Assembly (NCBI GenBank): GCA_047637855.1
Contig: JBLJBF010000001.1
Span: forward strand, 1 to 6,147
Origin: Pseudoflavonifractor sp047637855
GTDB lineage: Bacteria; Bacillota; Clostridia; Oscillospirales; Oscillospiraceae
Reading direction: 5' to 3'
DNA length: 6,147 bases
Part shown: one piece after another, positions 1 through 6,053 of the stretch
Numbering within the stretch: the first letter of the stretch is position 1
Layout of the letters: each line of letters opens with the position of its first letter
Notes under the pieces: generated by a model
What the model was told of the DNA's origin: nothing
Databases searched by the model: none
The model's input: the letters and a program-made list of their open reading frames with translations, nothing else
Program-made: the position numbers and the translations under genes

Positions 1-1
1 G

Positions 2-3000
2 AACGCCTCGCTGGCCTATGCTGCGGCCGACGCGGTCTCCCTCAGCGCGCCGCCCTCCGGCGCCGCGGGGACGGGCGTCACCGTCTCCCTGCGCGCACCG
101 CTCAACCTGGACCCGGCGAAGGCGGAGACCGGGACCGTCGTGGCGATCAACCCCCTCACCGGGGAGCGCACCCACCTCACCGTCACCGAGACCGGCACCG
201 ACAGCGCGGTATTTGAGGGTGTCTGCACACTGCCCAACGCGCCCTATGTCACCCTGTCCTACGGCAGCGGGCTCTTCCGCCAGGCGGTCGAGGTGACGGT
301 CGCCGACTTCACGGGCACCCCCGTCACGGGCGTCACGCTGAGCGAGAGCAGCCTCTCCCTCTCGCTGGGTGAGACCCTCCGTCTGACTGCCGGCGTCACG
401 CCGGAAAATGCCACCGACAAACGGGTAAGCTTCACATCCGGCGCTCCCGCCGTGGCGACCGTCACCGCCGACGGGCTGGTCAGGGCCGTCGCGACGGGCT
501 CTGCCGTGATCACCGCCGCCTCGGTCTCGGACCCGTCCGTCAAGGCGAGCTGCACCGTCACCGTATCGGCCGCCGGGCCGCAGAGCCTGCAGCTCAACGT
601 TCCCGCCACCCTGTCGGTCTTTGGCTCGGCGGGGACGGCCCAGGTCACGGGCGTGGTCTACTCCAATGGACGGGTGGTGACCGATCCCCTGCCCCAGGCC
701 GTCTTCTCCACAGAGCAGGGCGGCATCCTCCGGGTAACTCCCGAGGGAGTCCTGACGGCCCTGGCGGGCGGGAAGGCAACGGTCACGGCCACCGCCGTGG
801 TGGAGGGGAAGACGGTCACCGGCAGCGCCCTTATCACCGTGACGGCCGACACCTCCTATGACCTGCTGACTCTCTACCGGGCGAATCAGTATACCACCAG
901 CGGCGTTACCACGGCGATCGCCGCCAACACCAATGACGTGCTGACTGCCTCTTATGGCGGGGACCGGCTAAAGCTGACCGGTAACCAGGCTGGCAATACG
1001 ATTTCCTTCCAGCTAAGCACGCTGCCCTCCGGGACCTACAGCGTCACCCTGTACACCAAGTACTTCGGAGGCTCATGGGCCTACGGCGTTTGGTCCTTCC
1101 GGATGGACGGCAAGGCTGTGGGTGTGGAGACCAATTTTAACGACCCGGCCAAAAACGGAGCCTACTACGACCTCACCCTGGGCCAGGTCACCCTGGAGGG
1201 CAGCGGCCCCCATAGCTTTACCTTTGTCTCCTCTAACGGCGGAACTCTGGTGCCGGTGTCGCTGCGTTTTACCTTGGTCAGCAGCGGAGACCCCGATCCT
1301 AACCCCGGCGTGGAACCCGGCCAGACCAGTCCCAAGATACACTCCATGGACGGGATGTATCAAAAGGTCTATGCCGATACTGCTATCCAGTCCAAAGGAC
1401 TCAACTACCGTCTCTACGTCCCGGCCAGCTACGAGCATGGCCAGGCGGAGAATCTGCCCCTGCTCATCTATCTCAACGGCGCGGGAAGCCGCGGGACCGA
1501 CAACGTCAAGCAGCTCGCCAACCTCTCTCCCCTCATCACGCCCCTCATCGACGACCTGGAACACCCCTGCATCATCCTCGTGCCCCAGCTCCCCGAGAGC
1601 GACAAGTGGGTCAACGTGGACTGGGGAAATGGAAGCTACGCGGACAGTGTTGCCGAGTCCAACAGCGCTAAGCTCCTCATGGGACTGATTAGTGAGCTGA
1701 AAGTGGCCTATCAGGTGGACGAAAGCCGCGTGTATCTCATGGGCCAGTCCTTCGGCGGGTACGGCACCTGGGACCTCATCACCCGCCATCCCGAGATCTT
1801 CGCGGCGGCGGTGCCCATGTGCGGCGCGGGCAGCCTGGACCGGGCGGAGGCCATCAAGGACCTGCCCCTTCTGGTCCTTCACGGCGCGGCCGATCCCACG
1901 GTGCCCGTCAGCGGCTCCCGCCAGATGGTGGCCGCCCTTCAGGCAACGGGCAGCACCAGCGTCACGTACCTGGAGTACCCGGGGGACGACCACTATGTCC
2001 AGCGGCGGCTCTTCGAGCAGCCCGAGATGTACCTCGGCTGGCTCTTCGCCCAGAAGAAGGGGAAGGCCCCCACGGCGCCCGATATATCCGGTATCTACTT
2101 GCCAAAGCTGACCCTGAACCTCAACGGCACCGCCCAGCTTGACCGGCTGACGGTCACCGGCGGAACGGCGGCCATCGGCGGAGAGGCGCTTACCATTACC
2201 CCCGAGAGTGCCAGCACCTCGGTGCTGGCACTGGTGAAGGACACGGGAGCCTTCACAGACGGCCTGCTCACTGCCCACTTCACTATGGAGGCCCTGACGG
2301 GCCCGGGCGGCGCGGGGCTGGTGCTCCGGGCACAGGATGCGAACAATTATATCCACCTGCGCTTTACGAAGACCGGCCTCAACCTTCTGGAGATGGTAGG
2401 CGGAACCGCGCAGCGCAACGTCACCGTCCCTTACATCCTCACGGGGAACCGCATCACCTGCATGAAGGCCGAGGTCCGGGGCAGCGCCCTGAAGGTCTGG
2501 ATCGACAACGCCCTTCTCTACGATACCACCATCCAGACCCACGCCCTCCAGACCAAGGGTATGGTCGGCGTGCGCAGCTACAGCGTCTCCGCCAAGGTGG
2601 ACGATCTCATCTGGGCCACCCACAGCGGTCCCGCTATCACTCTCTCCTCCATGGCGGATCGGCAGGTCTACCAGCGCGACATAAAGACCGGGACGGCCTC
2701 CGTTACCCTGGCGGGAACCGTTTCAGAAGCGGCCTCGCTGAAGGCCCGCGTGGTCTCTTGGGCGAGTGAGAGCACCGTCCTCCTCAACTGGTGCGATATC
2801 CCGCTGGGACCCGACGGCAGTTTCTCCACCGCGCTCACCATACCCCAGGGTGGCTGGTACAAGACCCAGCTCGCCGCCTACGGCAGCGGCGGGGTGAAAC
2901 GGCTCGACGCCGAGAGCGGACGCTGGGGCGTGGGCATCAACATCCTGTGCATCGGCCAGTCCAACATGGTCGGCATTGGCCAGGGTGAGGCCGTCCCCGC

Positions 3001-5341
3001 CCACGACCTGGCCTCCAACTTCATGAACGAGCACTGGACCCATCTGGTGGACCCCTACGATAGGGGGGATACCACCACCATCTCGTCCGACGGCACCACC
3101 GGCAACTCCATGGTCCCCGCCCTGGCCAACGCCCTCATCACCGAATACGGCCTCCCCGTGGGCATTATCCCCACGGCCAAGGGGGGCGCGGGTCTGGTGT
3201 GCGACTGTGACGACTACCCCCGCTGGCTGGACCGCACTGAGGGCAACCCCGCCGACCGCTCCAACCTGTACGGCAATTCCCTCTACCGGGCCCAGGCCGC
3301 CGGAGGAGTGGAGTTCATCCTGATGAACCAGGGCGAGCACGACGTGTCCGCGGGCACGGGCGAGGAGGAGTACCTCGCGGCCCTGAACACCCTCATCTCC
3401 AACTACCGCACCGACCTGGGCTGGGATGTCCCCTTCCTCTACTGCCAGCTCGGCCCTGCGAAGGCCGGCAGCTGGGGCGACGACCGCGCACCCTATATGG
3501 ACGGCATCCGCGCCGCCCAGATGCGGGCCAACGACCCGGCAAACGGCGTGATCCTGGCCGCCGTGGAGCTGGACCTGAGCCGCAACAGCGATAACCTCCA
3601 CTATACCACCGCCAGTCAGAGCGTCATCGGCCGGCGCGTGGCCAACGCTATCCGCTGGTACTACGACGATACATCCGGCAAGGCAGACTACTACACCGGG
3701 CCCTCCATTTCCGGCGTCCACTTTGCCGACCAGAGCCGCGCCATCCTCGACGTGAGCCTTACCCACACGGGCGGCAGCGACTTCACGCCCACGGCGGGCA
3801 TCACCGGCTTTACCGTCACCGATGACGACACACCCATGACGGTCGTCTCCGCCCGGCAAAAGGACCCGCACACCATCACCCTGACCCTGGCCGCCCCAGT
3901 TACAGGCGAGGGCAAGGTGCGCTACATGGCAGGTCTGCTGCCTGATGTGACCGGTATCATAAAGGATACCTCCCTCATGGCCCTGCCCCTGAACGCCACC
4001 GTGGGCGCGCTCACTGTGGCTGAGATCACACTTCCATCCATCGCTCTGACGCCCACCGAGGCCACCCTCTACGTCAACGGGAAAAACACACTCCAGCTCA
4101 CCGCAGAGCCGTCCCCACCGGGGATTGTCACCTGGACCTCCAGCAATGAGACGGTCGCCACCGTCAGCGGCGACGGCCTGGTCATCGCGGTATCGGGCGG
4201 CACGGCGGTCATTACCGCCTCGGCAGGAGGGGTGTCGGCCCAGTGCACAGTCACTGTGGAGGTCCTGGACGATTATACGCCGATTCCGATCACGCCTGTG
4301 ACCGCTCCCGGCGGCGGAGCGGCGGTCTCCATTGCCCCCAGCGCGCAGACCTCCGGCGGCACGGCGCGCGCGCACCTCACCGCCTCCGACGCGTCCCGCC
4401 TCCTCTCAGCTGCGAAAAAACGCGGCGCCGAGGCCCTCATCATTGCACCCAAGGTGCGTGGCGCGGCGGCGCAGGTCTCGGTCACACTGTCCGCGGGCGC
4501 GGCCGCGACTTTGGCCGGGAGCACCTTGATCTTCCAGCTCCCGGGCGTAAGCATCACCCTTCCCAGCGGCAGCCTGGACGGCCACGAGGCGGCCCTCACC
4601 GTCACTGCCACCCGCCAGACGGATGGGACCCTGACCATCTCCACGGGGCTTAACGGGGTGGTAAAGGCCGCCCTGGACACGCCTGATGGGAATGTGGCCG
4701 TACAGATTCTCCCGGACGGGACAAAGCGCCCCCTGCCCTTCTCACTGGTATCGGATGGAGTTGTCACCGTGCTCATCCCCGGCGACGTGGCCCTCATCCT
4801 GGAGACCAGGACCGCCGCCTTTGGCGACGTTCCCCAGGGCAATTGGGCGGCCGAGGCCGTTTCCTTCCTCGCCGTCCGCGATGTGATACGCGGCACGCCC
4901 GACGGCTCCTTTGCCCCCGACGCCCCCATGACCCGCGCTATGTTGGCGATCCTCCTGGCCCGGCTGGACGGCAGCGACGCCGCCCTCCCCGCCCAGCAGC
5001 CCTGGTATGGTGCCTCCCTGACCTGGGCAGCAGAGCAGGGCATCCTACAGGGCAACGGCCGCGATCTGGCCCCCGAAGTGTTCCTGACGCGGGAACAGAT
5101 GTGTACGCTGCTCATCCGCTATTCGGACTACGCGGGGCTGACCCTGGAGCTGAGCGAAACGCGCGGTGGTTTGACTGACGCCGACGCTGTCAGTGCCTGG
5201 GCTGCCGACGCGGTGGAGCTCTGCCTCCGGGCGGGCCTTCTCACCGGCAAGCCGGGTGGTCACATCGATCCCCTGGGCAAGGTCACCCGGGCCGAGGTCA
5301 CCGTAATCCTGACCCGTTTCATCGAAAAGGTACTGCGCTGA
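2..5341 (+). CDS. Giant SLH-anchored surface protein with two esterase modules (5'-truncated by window)
   Basis: The frame is open from the first complete codon in the window to the TGA at 5339-5341, giving 1779 residues; the signal peptide and true start lie upstream. A GTG at 140 is in frame but falls inside a beta-sandwich domain, so it is not the start. Residue numbers here count from the codon at base 2. Order: adhesin-like domain (about 24-103), Ig-like domains (108-190, 193-283), carbohydrate-binding-like domain (284-426), Asp/Pro/Gly linker (427-444), alpha/beta hydrolase (445-691), LamG-like domain (695-876), beta region plus SGNH esterase (877-1220), beta domain (1232-1339), Big_2 (1340-1423), pre-anchor domain (1424-1606), three SLH repeats (1607-1779). 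I infer an exported enzyme held on the cell-wall secondary polymer, deacylating a complex carbohydrate. Catalytic motifs of both hydrolases are intact, so it looks functional. Substrate is unknown. Codon use is uniformly G/C-ending. No operon partner is visible downstream. Confidence 0.96.
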   Translation, partial: NASLAYAAADAVSLSAPPSGAAGTGVTVSLRAPLNLDPAKAETGTVVAINPLTGERTHLTVTETGTDSAVFEGVCTLPNAPYVTLSYGSGLFRQAVEVTVADFTGTPVTGVTLSESSLSLSLGETLRLTAGVTPENATDKRVSFTSGAPAVATVTADGLVRAVATGSAVITAASVSDPSVKASCTVTVSAAGPQSLQLNVPATLSVFGSAGTAQVTGVVYSNGRVVTDPLPQAVFSTEQGGILRVTPEGVLTALAGGKATVTATAVVEGKTVTGSALITVTADTSYDLLTLYRANQYTTSGVTTAIAANTNDVLTASYGGDRLKLTGNQAGNTISFQLSTLPSGTYSVTLYTKYFGGSWAYGVWSFRMDGKAVGVETNFNDPAKNGAYYDLTLGQVTLEGSGPHSFTFVSSNGGTLVPVSLRFTLVSSGDPDPNPGVEPGQTSPKIHSMDGMYQKVYADTAIQSKGLNYRLYVPASYEHGQAENLPLLIYLNGAGSRGTDNVKQLANLSPLITPLIDDLEHPCIILVPQLPESDKWVNVDWGNGSYADSVAESNSAKLLMGLISELKVAYQVDESRVYLMGQSFGGYGTWDLITRHPEIFAAAVPMCGAGSLDRAEAIKDLPLLVLHGAADPTVPVSGSRQMVAALQATGSTSVTYLEYPGDDHYVQRRLFEQPEMYLGWLFAQKKGKAPTAPDISGIYLPKLTLNLNGTAQLDRLTVTGGTAAIGGEALTITPESASTSVLALVKDTGAFTDGLLTAHFTMEALTGPGGAGLVLRAQDANNYIHLRFTKTGLNLLEMVGGTAQRNVTVPYILTGNRITCMKAEVRGSALKVWIDNALLYDTTIQTHALQTKGMVGVRSYSVSAKVDDLIWATHSGPAITLSSMADRQVYQRDIKTGTASVTLAGTVSEAASLKARVVSWASESTVLLNWCDIPLGPDGSFSTALTIPQGGWYKTQLAAYGSGGVKRLDAESGRWGVGINILCIGQSNMVGIGQGEAVPAHDLASNFMNEHWTHLVDPYDRGDTTTISSDGTTGNSMVPALANALITEYGLPVGIIPTAKGGAGLVCDCDDYPRWLDRTEGNPADRSNLYGNSLYRAQAAGGVEFILMNQGEHDVSAGTGEEEYLAALNTLISNYRTDLGWDVPFLYCQLGPAKAGSWGDDRAPYMDGIRAAQMRANDPANGVILAAVELDLSRNSDNLHYTTASQSVIGRRVANAIRWYYDDTSGKADYYTGPSISGVHFADQSRAILDVSLTHTGGSDFTPTAGITGFTVTDDDTPMTVVSARQKDPHTITLTLAAPVTGEGKVRYMAGLLPDVTGIIKDTSLMALPLNATVGALTVAEITLPSIALTPTEATLYVNGKNTLQLTAEPSPPGIVTWTSSNETVATVSGDGLVIAVSGGTAVITASAGGVSAQCTVTVEVLDDYTPIPITPVTAPGGGAAVSIAPSAQTSGGTARAHLTASDASRLLSAAKKRGAEALIIAPKVRGAAAQVSVTLSAGAAATLAGSTLIFQLPGVSITLPSGSLDGHEAALTVTATRQTDGTLTISTGLNGVVKAALDTPDGNVAVQILPDGTKRPLPFSLVSDGVVTVLIPGDVALILETRTAAFGDVPQGNWAAEAVSFLAVRDVIRGTPDGSFAPDAPMTRAMLAILLARLDGSDAALPAQQPWYGASLTWAAEQGILQGNGRDLAPEVFLTREQMCTLLIRYSDYAGLTLELSETRGGLTDADAVSAWAADAVELCLRAGLLTGKPGGHIDPLGKVTRAEVTVILTRFIEKVLR
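71..310 (+). other. Adhesin-like beta-sandwich domain of the surface protein
   Basis: Residues about 24-103 follow a pattern common in repeats of large bacterial and archaeal surface proteins: a strand (VTVSLRAPLNLDP), then alternating hydrophobics, then a LTVTETGTDSAVFEG segment resembling the usual 'LTETGxxTGVFxG' signature, then a final strand (VTLSYGSG). The role is structural, as a spacer or adhesion unit. Further copies may lie upstream of the window. The match is to a remembered pattern, not a search. Confidence 0.5.
323..850 (+). other. Tandem bacterial Ig-like (Big_2 type) domains 1 and 2
   Basis: Residues 108-190 are a clear Big_2 domain: VTLSESSLSLSLGETLRL opening, then PENATDKRVSFTSGAPAVATV, then the signature DGLVRAVATGSAVITA and a closing TCTVTVS strand. 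Residues 193-283 are a more divergent copy that keeps the GVLTALAGGKATVTA signature and the ALITVTAD closing strand, but has VYSNGRVV inserted in place of the usual proline-asparagine loop. Such domains usually act as rigid spacers or weak carbohydrate or adhesion modules in secreted clostridial proteins. Confidence 0.85.
851..1279 (+). other. Carbohydrate-binding-like beta-sandwich domain
   Basis: Residues 284-426 lie between the Ig-like pair and the esterase. The segment is rich in aromatic residues and beta-strand patterning: QYTTSGVTTAIAAN, GNTISFQLSTLPSGTYSVTLYTKYF, SWAYGVWSFRMDGKAV, and a closing SGPHSFTFVSSNGG with VPVSLRFTLV. This fits a galactose-binding-like or carbohydrate-binding module, in which the exposed Trp and Tyr residues would stack on sugar rings. 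The family was not recognised, and the carbohydrate-binding role is inferred from position next to the esterase and from composition. Confidence 0.45.
1334..2074 (+). other. Alpha/beta-hydrolase esterase module (CE1-like / COG4099-like)
   Basis: Residues 445-691 form a complete alpha/beta hydrolase of the 'predicted peptidase' or feruloyl/acetyl-esterase type often fused to glycan-active enzymes. After LNYRLYVPASY comes the oxyanion-loop motif LIYLNGAGSRGTDN, the nucleophile elbow GQSFGGYGTW with Ser583, the acid in LHGAADPTVPV (Asp631), and the base in GDDHYVQ (His664). Spacing and order match the family, and the length of about 245 residues is normal for a single catalytic domain. The usual first His of the HGAGERG motif is Asn here. 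The expected reaction is hydrolysis of an ester on a carbohydrate. Peptidase activity is unlikely but not excluded by sequence alone. Confidence 0.85.
2084..2629 (+). other. LamG / concanavalin-like beta-sandwich domain
   Basis: Residues about 695-876 sit between the two esterases. Strand patterns such as GLLTAHFTMEAL, GGAGLVLRAQDANNYIHLRF, NRITCMKAEVRGSALKVWIDNALLYDTT and the closing GMVGVRSYSVSAKVDDLIW match the jelly-roll domains (LamG-like, 3-keto-disaccharide hydrolase/DUF1080-like) that accompany polysaccharide-active enzymes. The 'VWIDNALLYD' followed by 'GMVGVRSYS...DDL' ending is the most characteristic part. The likely role is glycan binding or spacing. No catalytic residues were identified in it. 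Confidence 0.65.
2630..3661 (+). other. SGNH esterase module (SASA / CE6-like)
   Basis: Residues 877-978 are a beta-rich lead-in. The SGNH fold follows, with block I in ILCIGQSNMVGIG (Ser987), block II glycine in TAKGGAGL (Gly1061/1062), a block III equivalent in ILMNQGEHD (Gln1110-Gly1111-Glu1112), and block V in DNLHYTT (Asp1197, His1200). GQSNM plus QGE plus DxLH is the signature of the SASA (PF03629) group, which includes sialate O-acetylesterases and CE6 acetyl xylan esterases. The DNLHYTT ending resembles the CE6 type more. The predicted reaction is removal of O-acetyl groups from a polysaccharide or glycan outside the cell. Substrate cannot be told from the sequence. Confidence 0.85.
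3695..4267 (+). other. Post-catalytic beta domain and third Big_2 domain
   Basis: Residues about 1232-1339 start with GPSISGVHFADQSRAILDVSLTH and end with LPDVTGIIKDTSLMALPLN. They look like a beta-sandwich of the kind that often follows SASA-type catalytic domains. Residues 1340-1423 are a clear Big_2 domain: SIALTPTEATLYVNG, WTSSNETVATV, the signature DGLVIAVSGGTAVITA and the closing QCTVTVEV. This copy is closer to the first Big_2 domain than to the second. Both are probably structural spacers lifting the enzymes away from the wall. Confidence 0.75.
4271..4819 (+). other. Pre-anchor domain before the SLH repeats
   Basis: Residues about 1424-1606. A proline-, glycine- and alanine-rich linker leads into a compact region with ASDASRLLSAAKKRGAEALIIAP, followed by paired short strands (VSVTLSAGAAATLAG, STLIFQLPGVSITLPSGSL) and a final VALILETRTA strand. 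A similar block stands directly before SLH repeats in many secreted clostridial proteins. I recognise the arrangement but do not know an assigned function; a stalk or folding unit is the modest inference. Confidence 0.5.
4820..5338 (+). other. Three C-terminal S-layer homology (SLH) repeats
   Basis: SLH1 (residues about 1607-1658) starts FGDVPQGNWAAEAVSFL and carries the MTRAM version of the TRAE motif. SLH2 (about 1667-1714) starts WYGASLTWAAEQGILQG and has LTREQ. SLH3 (about 1724-1779) starts LTDADAVSAWAADAVELC and has the standard VTRAE, ending only a few residues before the stop. Three repeats form the usual trimeric-fold anchor that binds a pyruvylated secondary cell-wall polymer in Gram-positive bacteria. 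This places the esterases on the outer face of the wall. Confidence 0.93.
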
Positions 5342-5349
5342 CATAAAAA

Positions 5350-5391
5350 GCAAGAGGAGGGCCGCCCGCACACGGGCGGCCTTCCTCTTGC
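5350..5391. terminator. GC-rich terminator hairpin, probably shared by convergent transcripts
   Basis: Arms 5350-5368 and 5373-5391 pair over 19 positions around a 4-base loop. The single imperfection (5359 with 5382) is a G-U pair on the + strand and an A-C mismatch on the minus strand. On the minus strand the stem is followed directly by TTTTTATG, a proper U-tract, so minus-strand termination is well supported. On the + strand it starts 8 bases after the esterase stop codon, but the inner GGCCGCCCG stem is followed only by TTCCTCTTGC, a poor U-tract. It therefore looks like a bidirectional terminator best suited to the minus strand. Confidence 0.85.
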
Positions 5392-5410
5392 TGCCGGAAG
5401 ACTTTGCACA

Positions 5411-5457
5411 ATAGCAGGGGAGAGCACTTGCATCTCACAGGTGTTCTCCTCTGTTAT
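5411..5457 (+). repeat. Imperfect inverted repeat with + strand RNA pairing
   Basis: Arms 5411-5427 and 5441-5457 pair over 17 positions around a 13-base loop. The three positions that are not Watson-Crick are all G-U pairs if the + strand is transcribed, and A-C mismatches if the minus strand is. No U-tract follows. It may be a secondary stem at the end of the esterase transcript, or a remnant. Function unknown. Confidence 0.5.
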
Positions 5458-5464
5458 GTCGGGA

Positions 5465-5614
5465 TCAGTCCTCGCCCGTGCCGGTAGGGTAGCGGTAAAA
5501 GGCGTTGTTCACATAGAGATCAATCAACTCCACCTTCCGGTCGGGGGCTTTCTGGGCTATCACCGCGGCAATGGCGGCTGCCACATAGGGAGCGTACTCG
5601 GCCTTCACACCGGT
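5465..5614 (-). pseudogene. Short coding-like fragment, unrecognised protein
   Basis: Reading leftwards from 5614 gives about 49 codons ending at a TGA at 5465-5467. The peptide begins TGVKAEYAPYVAAAIAAVIA, continues with an APDRKVELIDLYVNN stretch, and ends FYRYPTGTGED. Codon third positions are mainly G or C, as in the surface-protein gene, which suggests real past coding. The frame differs from the preceding lipoprotein remnant, is closed by a TAG a few codons upstream, and has no convincing ribosome binding site for the GTG at 5606-5608. It could be the tail of the same gene after deletion and frameshift, or a piece of another gene. The 'VELIDLY' motif recalls late strands of SGNH or Rossmann-like proteins, but I cannot name it. 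Confidence 0.4.
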
Positions 5615-5880
5615 CACTCCCTAGGCGGCCAGACGCTAGGCTCTTGGACAGGGGTCACGCTGTCGGTTTTGCCCCGGGCGGCAATGAAGCTGAGGATGCC
5701 GTCATAGTTGTTCTCGTTGAGGAGCCGTCATCCACGGTATTCGGGCTGGTGACAATGGCGACCTTCAGGGGGTGCACCGGAGGAAGAGGGGGATTTGCCT
5801 CCGGTGCCGCCGCAGGCGGCCAGGGCGAAGAGCATGGACGCTGAGAGGAGCAGTGCAGCCAGCTTCTTGCCAAATTTCAT
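5614..5880 (-). pseudogene. Degraded BMP/PnrA-like substrate-binding lipoprotein
   Basis: From the ATG at 5878-5880 the peptide starts MKFGKKLAALLLSASMLFAL, with a lipobox LAAC and a GGTGG plus Ser-rich linker typical of Gram-positive lipoproteins. The frame then breaks near a run of five C (about 5768-5772). The next frame gives LKVAIVTSPNTVDDGS, the characteristic start of the BMP/PnrA family of nucleoside-type ABC transporter binding proteins. A second break near 5718-5722 returns to the first frame, which continues as FNENNYDGILSFIAARG and TDSVTPVQE before a TGA at 5614-5616. The family is normally around 350 residues, so most of the protein is missing. Alternative starts at 5886 and 5901 add MN or MVNCKMN. 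A GAGGT at 5921-5925 is too far from all of them to be a good ribosome site. Probably a pseudogene; sequencing error could explain the frameshifts but not the missing body. Confidence 0.75.
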
Positions 5881-6013
5881 GTTCATTTTACAATTGACCA
5901 TTTTATTTTTTATTTTGGTTACCTCATTTTGTTGATTTATTTTTCCACTGCGCCATAGATGGGGCTGGCCACAGCACGCAACCCGGAGGGCACAGAGTTG
6001 GATCCTACCGATT

Positions 6014-6053
6014 AAACAAAAAAGTGCCGTATTCATGGAGAACACAGCACTTT
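6014..6053 (-). terminator. Intrinsic terminator on the minus strand
   Basis: Arms 6041-6053 and 6021-6033 pair over 13 positions around a 7-base loop (6034-6040). Two positions are G-U pairs only in a minus-strand transcript (they are A-C on the + strand), and the stem is followed on the minus strand by TTTTTTGTTT, overlapping the stem base. This points to a minus-strand transcript ending here, from a gene to the right of the window, upstream of the lipoprotein remnant. Confidence 0.7.

Noticed and set aside
140..142. GTG as the start of the surface protein
   Set aside because: The same frame is open and domain-like from base 2, and the GTG falls in the middle of a beta-sandwich with no ribosome site or signal peptide after it.
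1073..2623. Long open frame on the minus strand (516 codons)
   Set aside because: It lies opposite well-supported esterase and LamG-like domains. Its translation is rich in Gly, Val, His and Arg with no recognisable domain, as expected for the antisense of GC-rich coding sequence.
323..4267. Big_2 domains as a recent DNA repeat
   Set aside because: The copies share protein signatures but differ widely in nucleotide sequence, so they are old domain duplications or separate acquisitions, not a DNA-level repeat.
2723..4375. Long open frame on the minus strand (550 codons)
   Set aside because: It is antisense to the SGNH esterase with its intact catalytic motifs. Its low-complexity Gly/Val/Arg/Asp composition is typical of a GC-rich shadow frame.
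5441..5844. Two + strand open frames over the lipoprotein remnant
   Set aside because: Their translations show no known family, and the minus strand carries a clear signal peptide, lipobox and BMP-like motifs at the same place.
5952..5981. Possible minus-strand promoter (TTGCGT and TATGGC)
   Set aside because: Both boxes match the consensus poorly and the spacing of 18 is only just acceptable. Such a match is easily found by chance.
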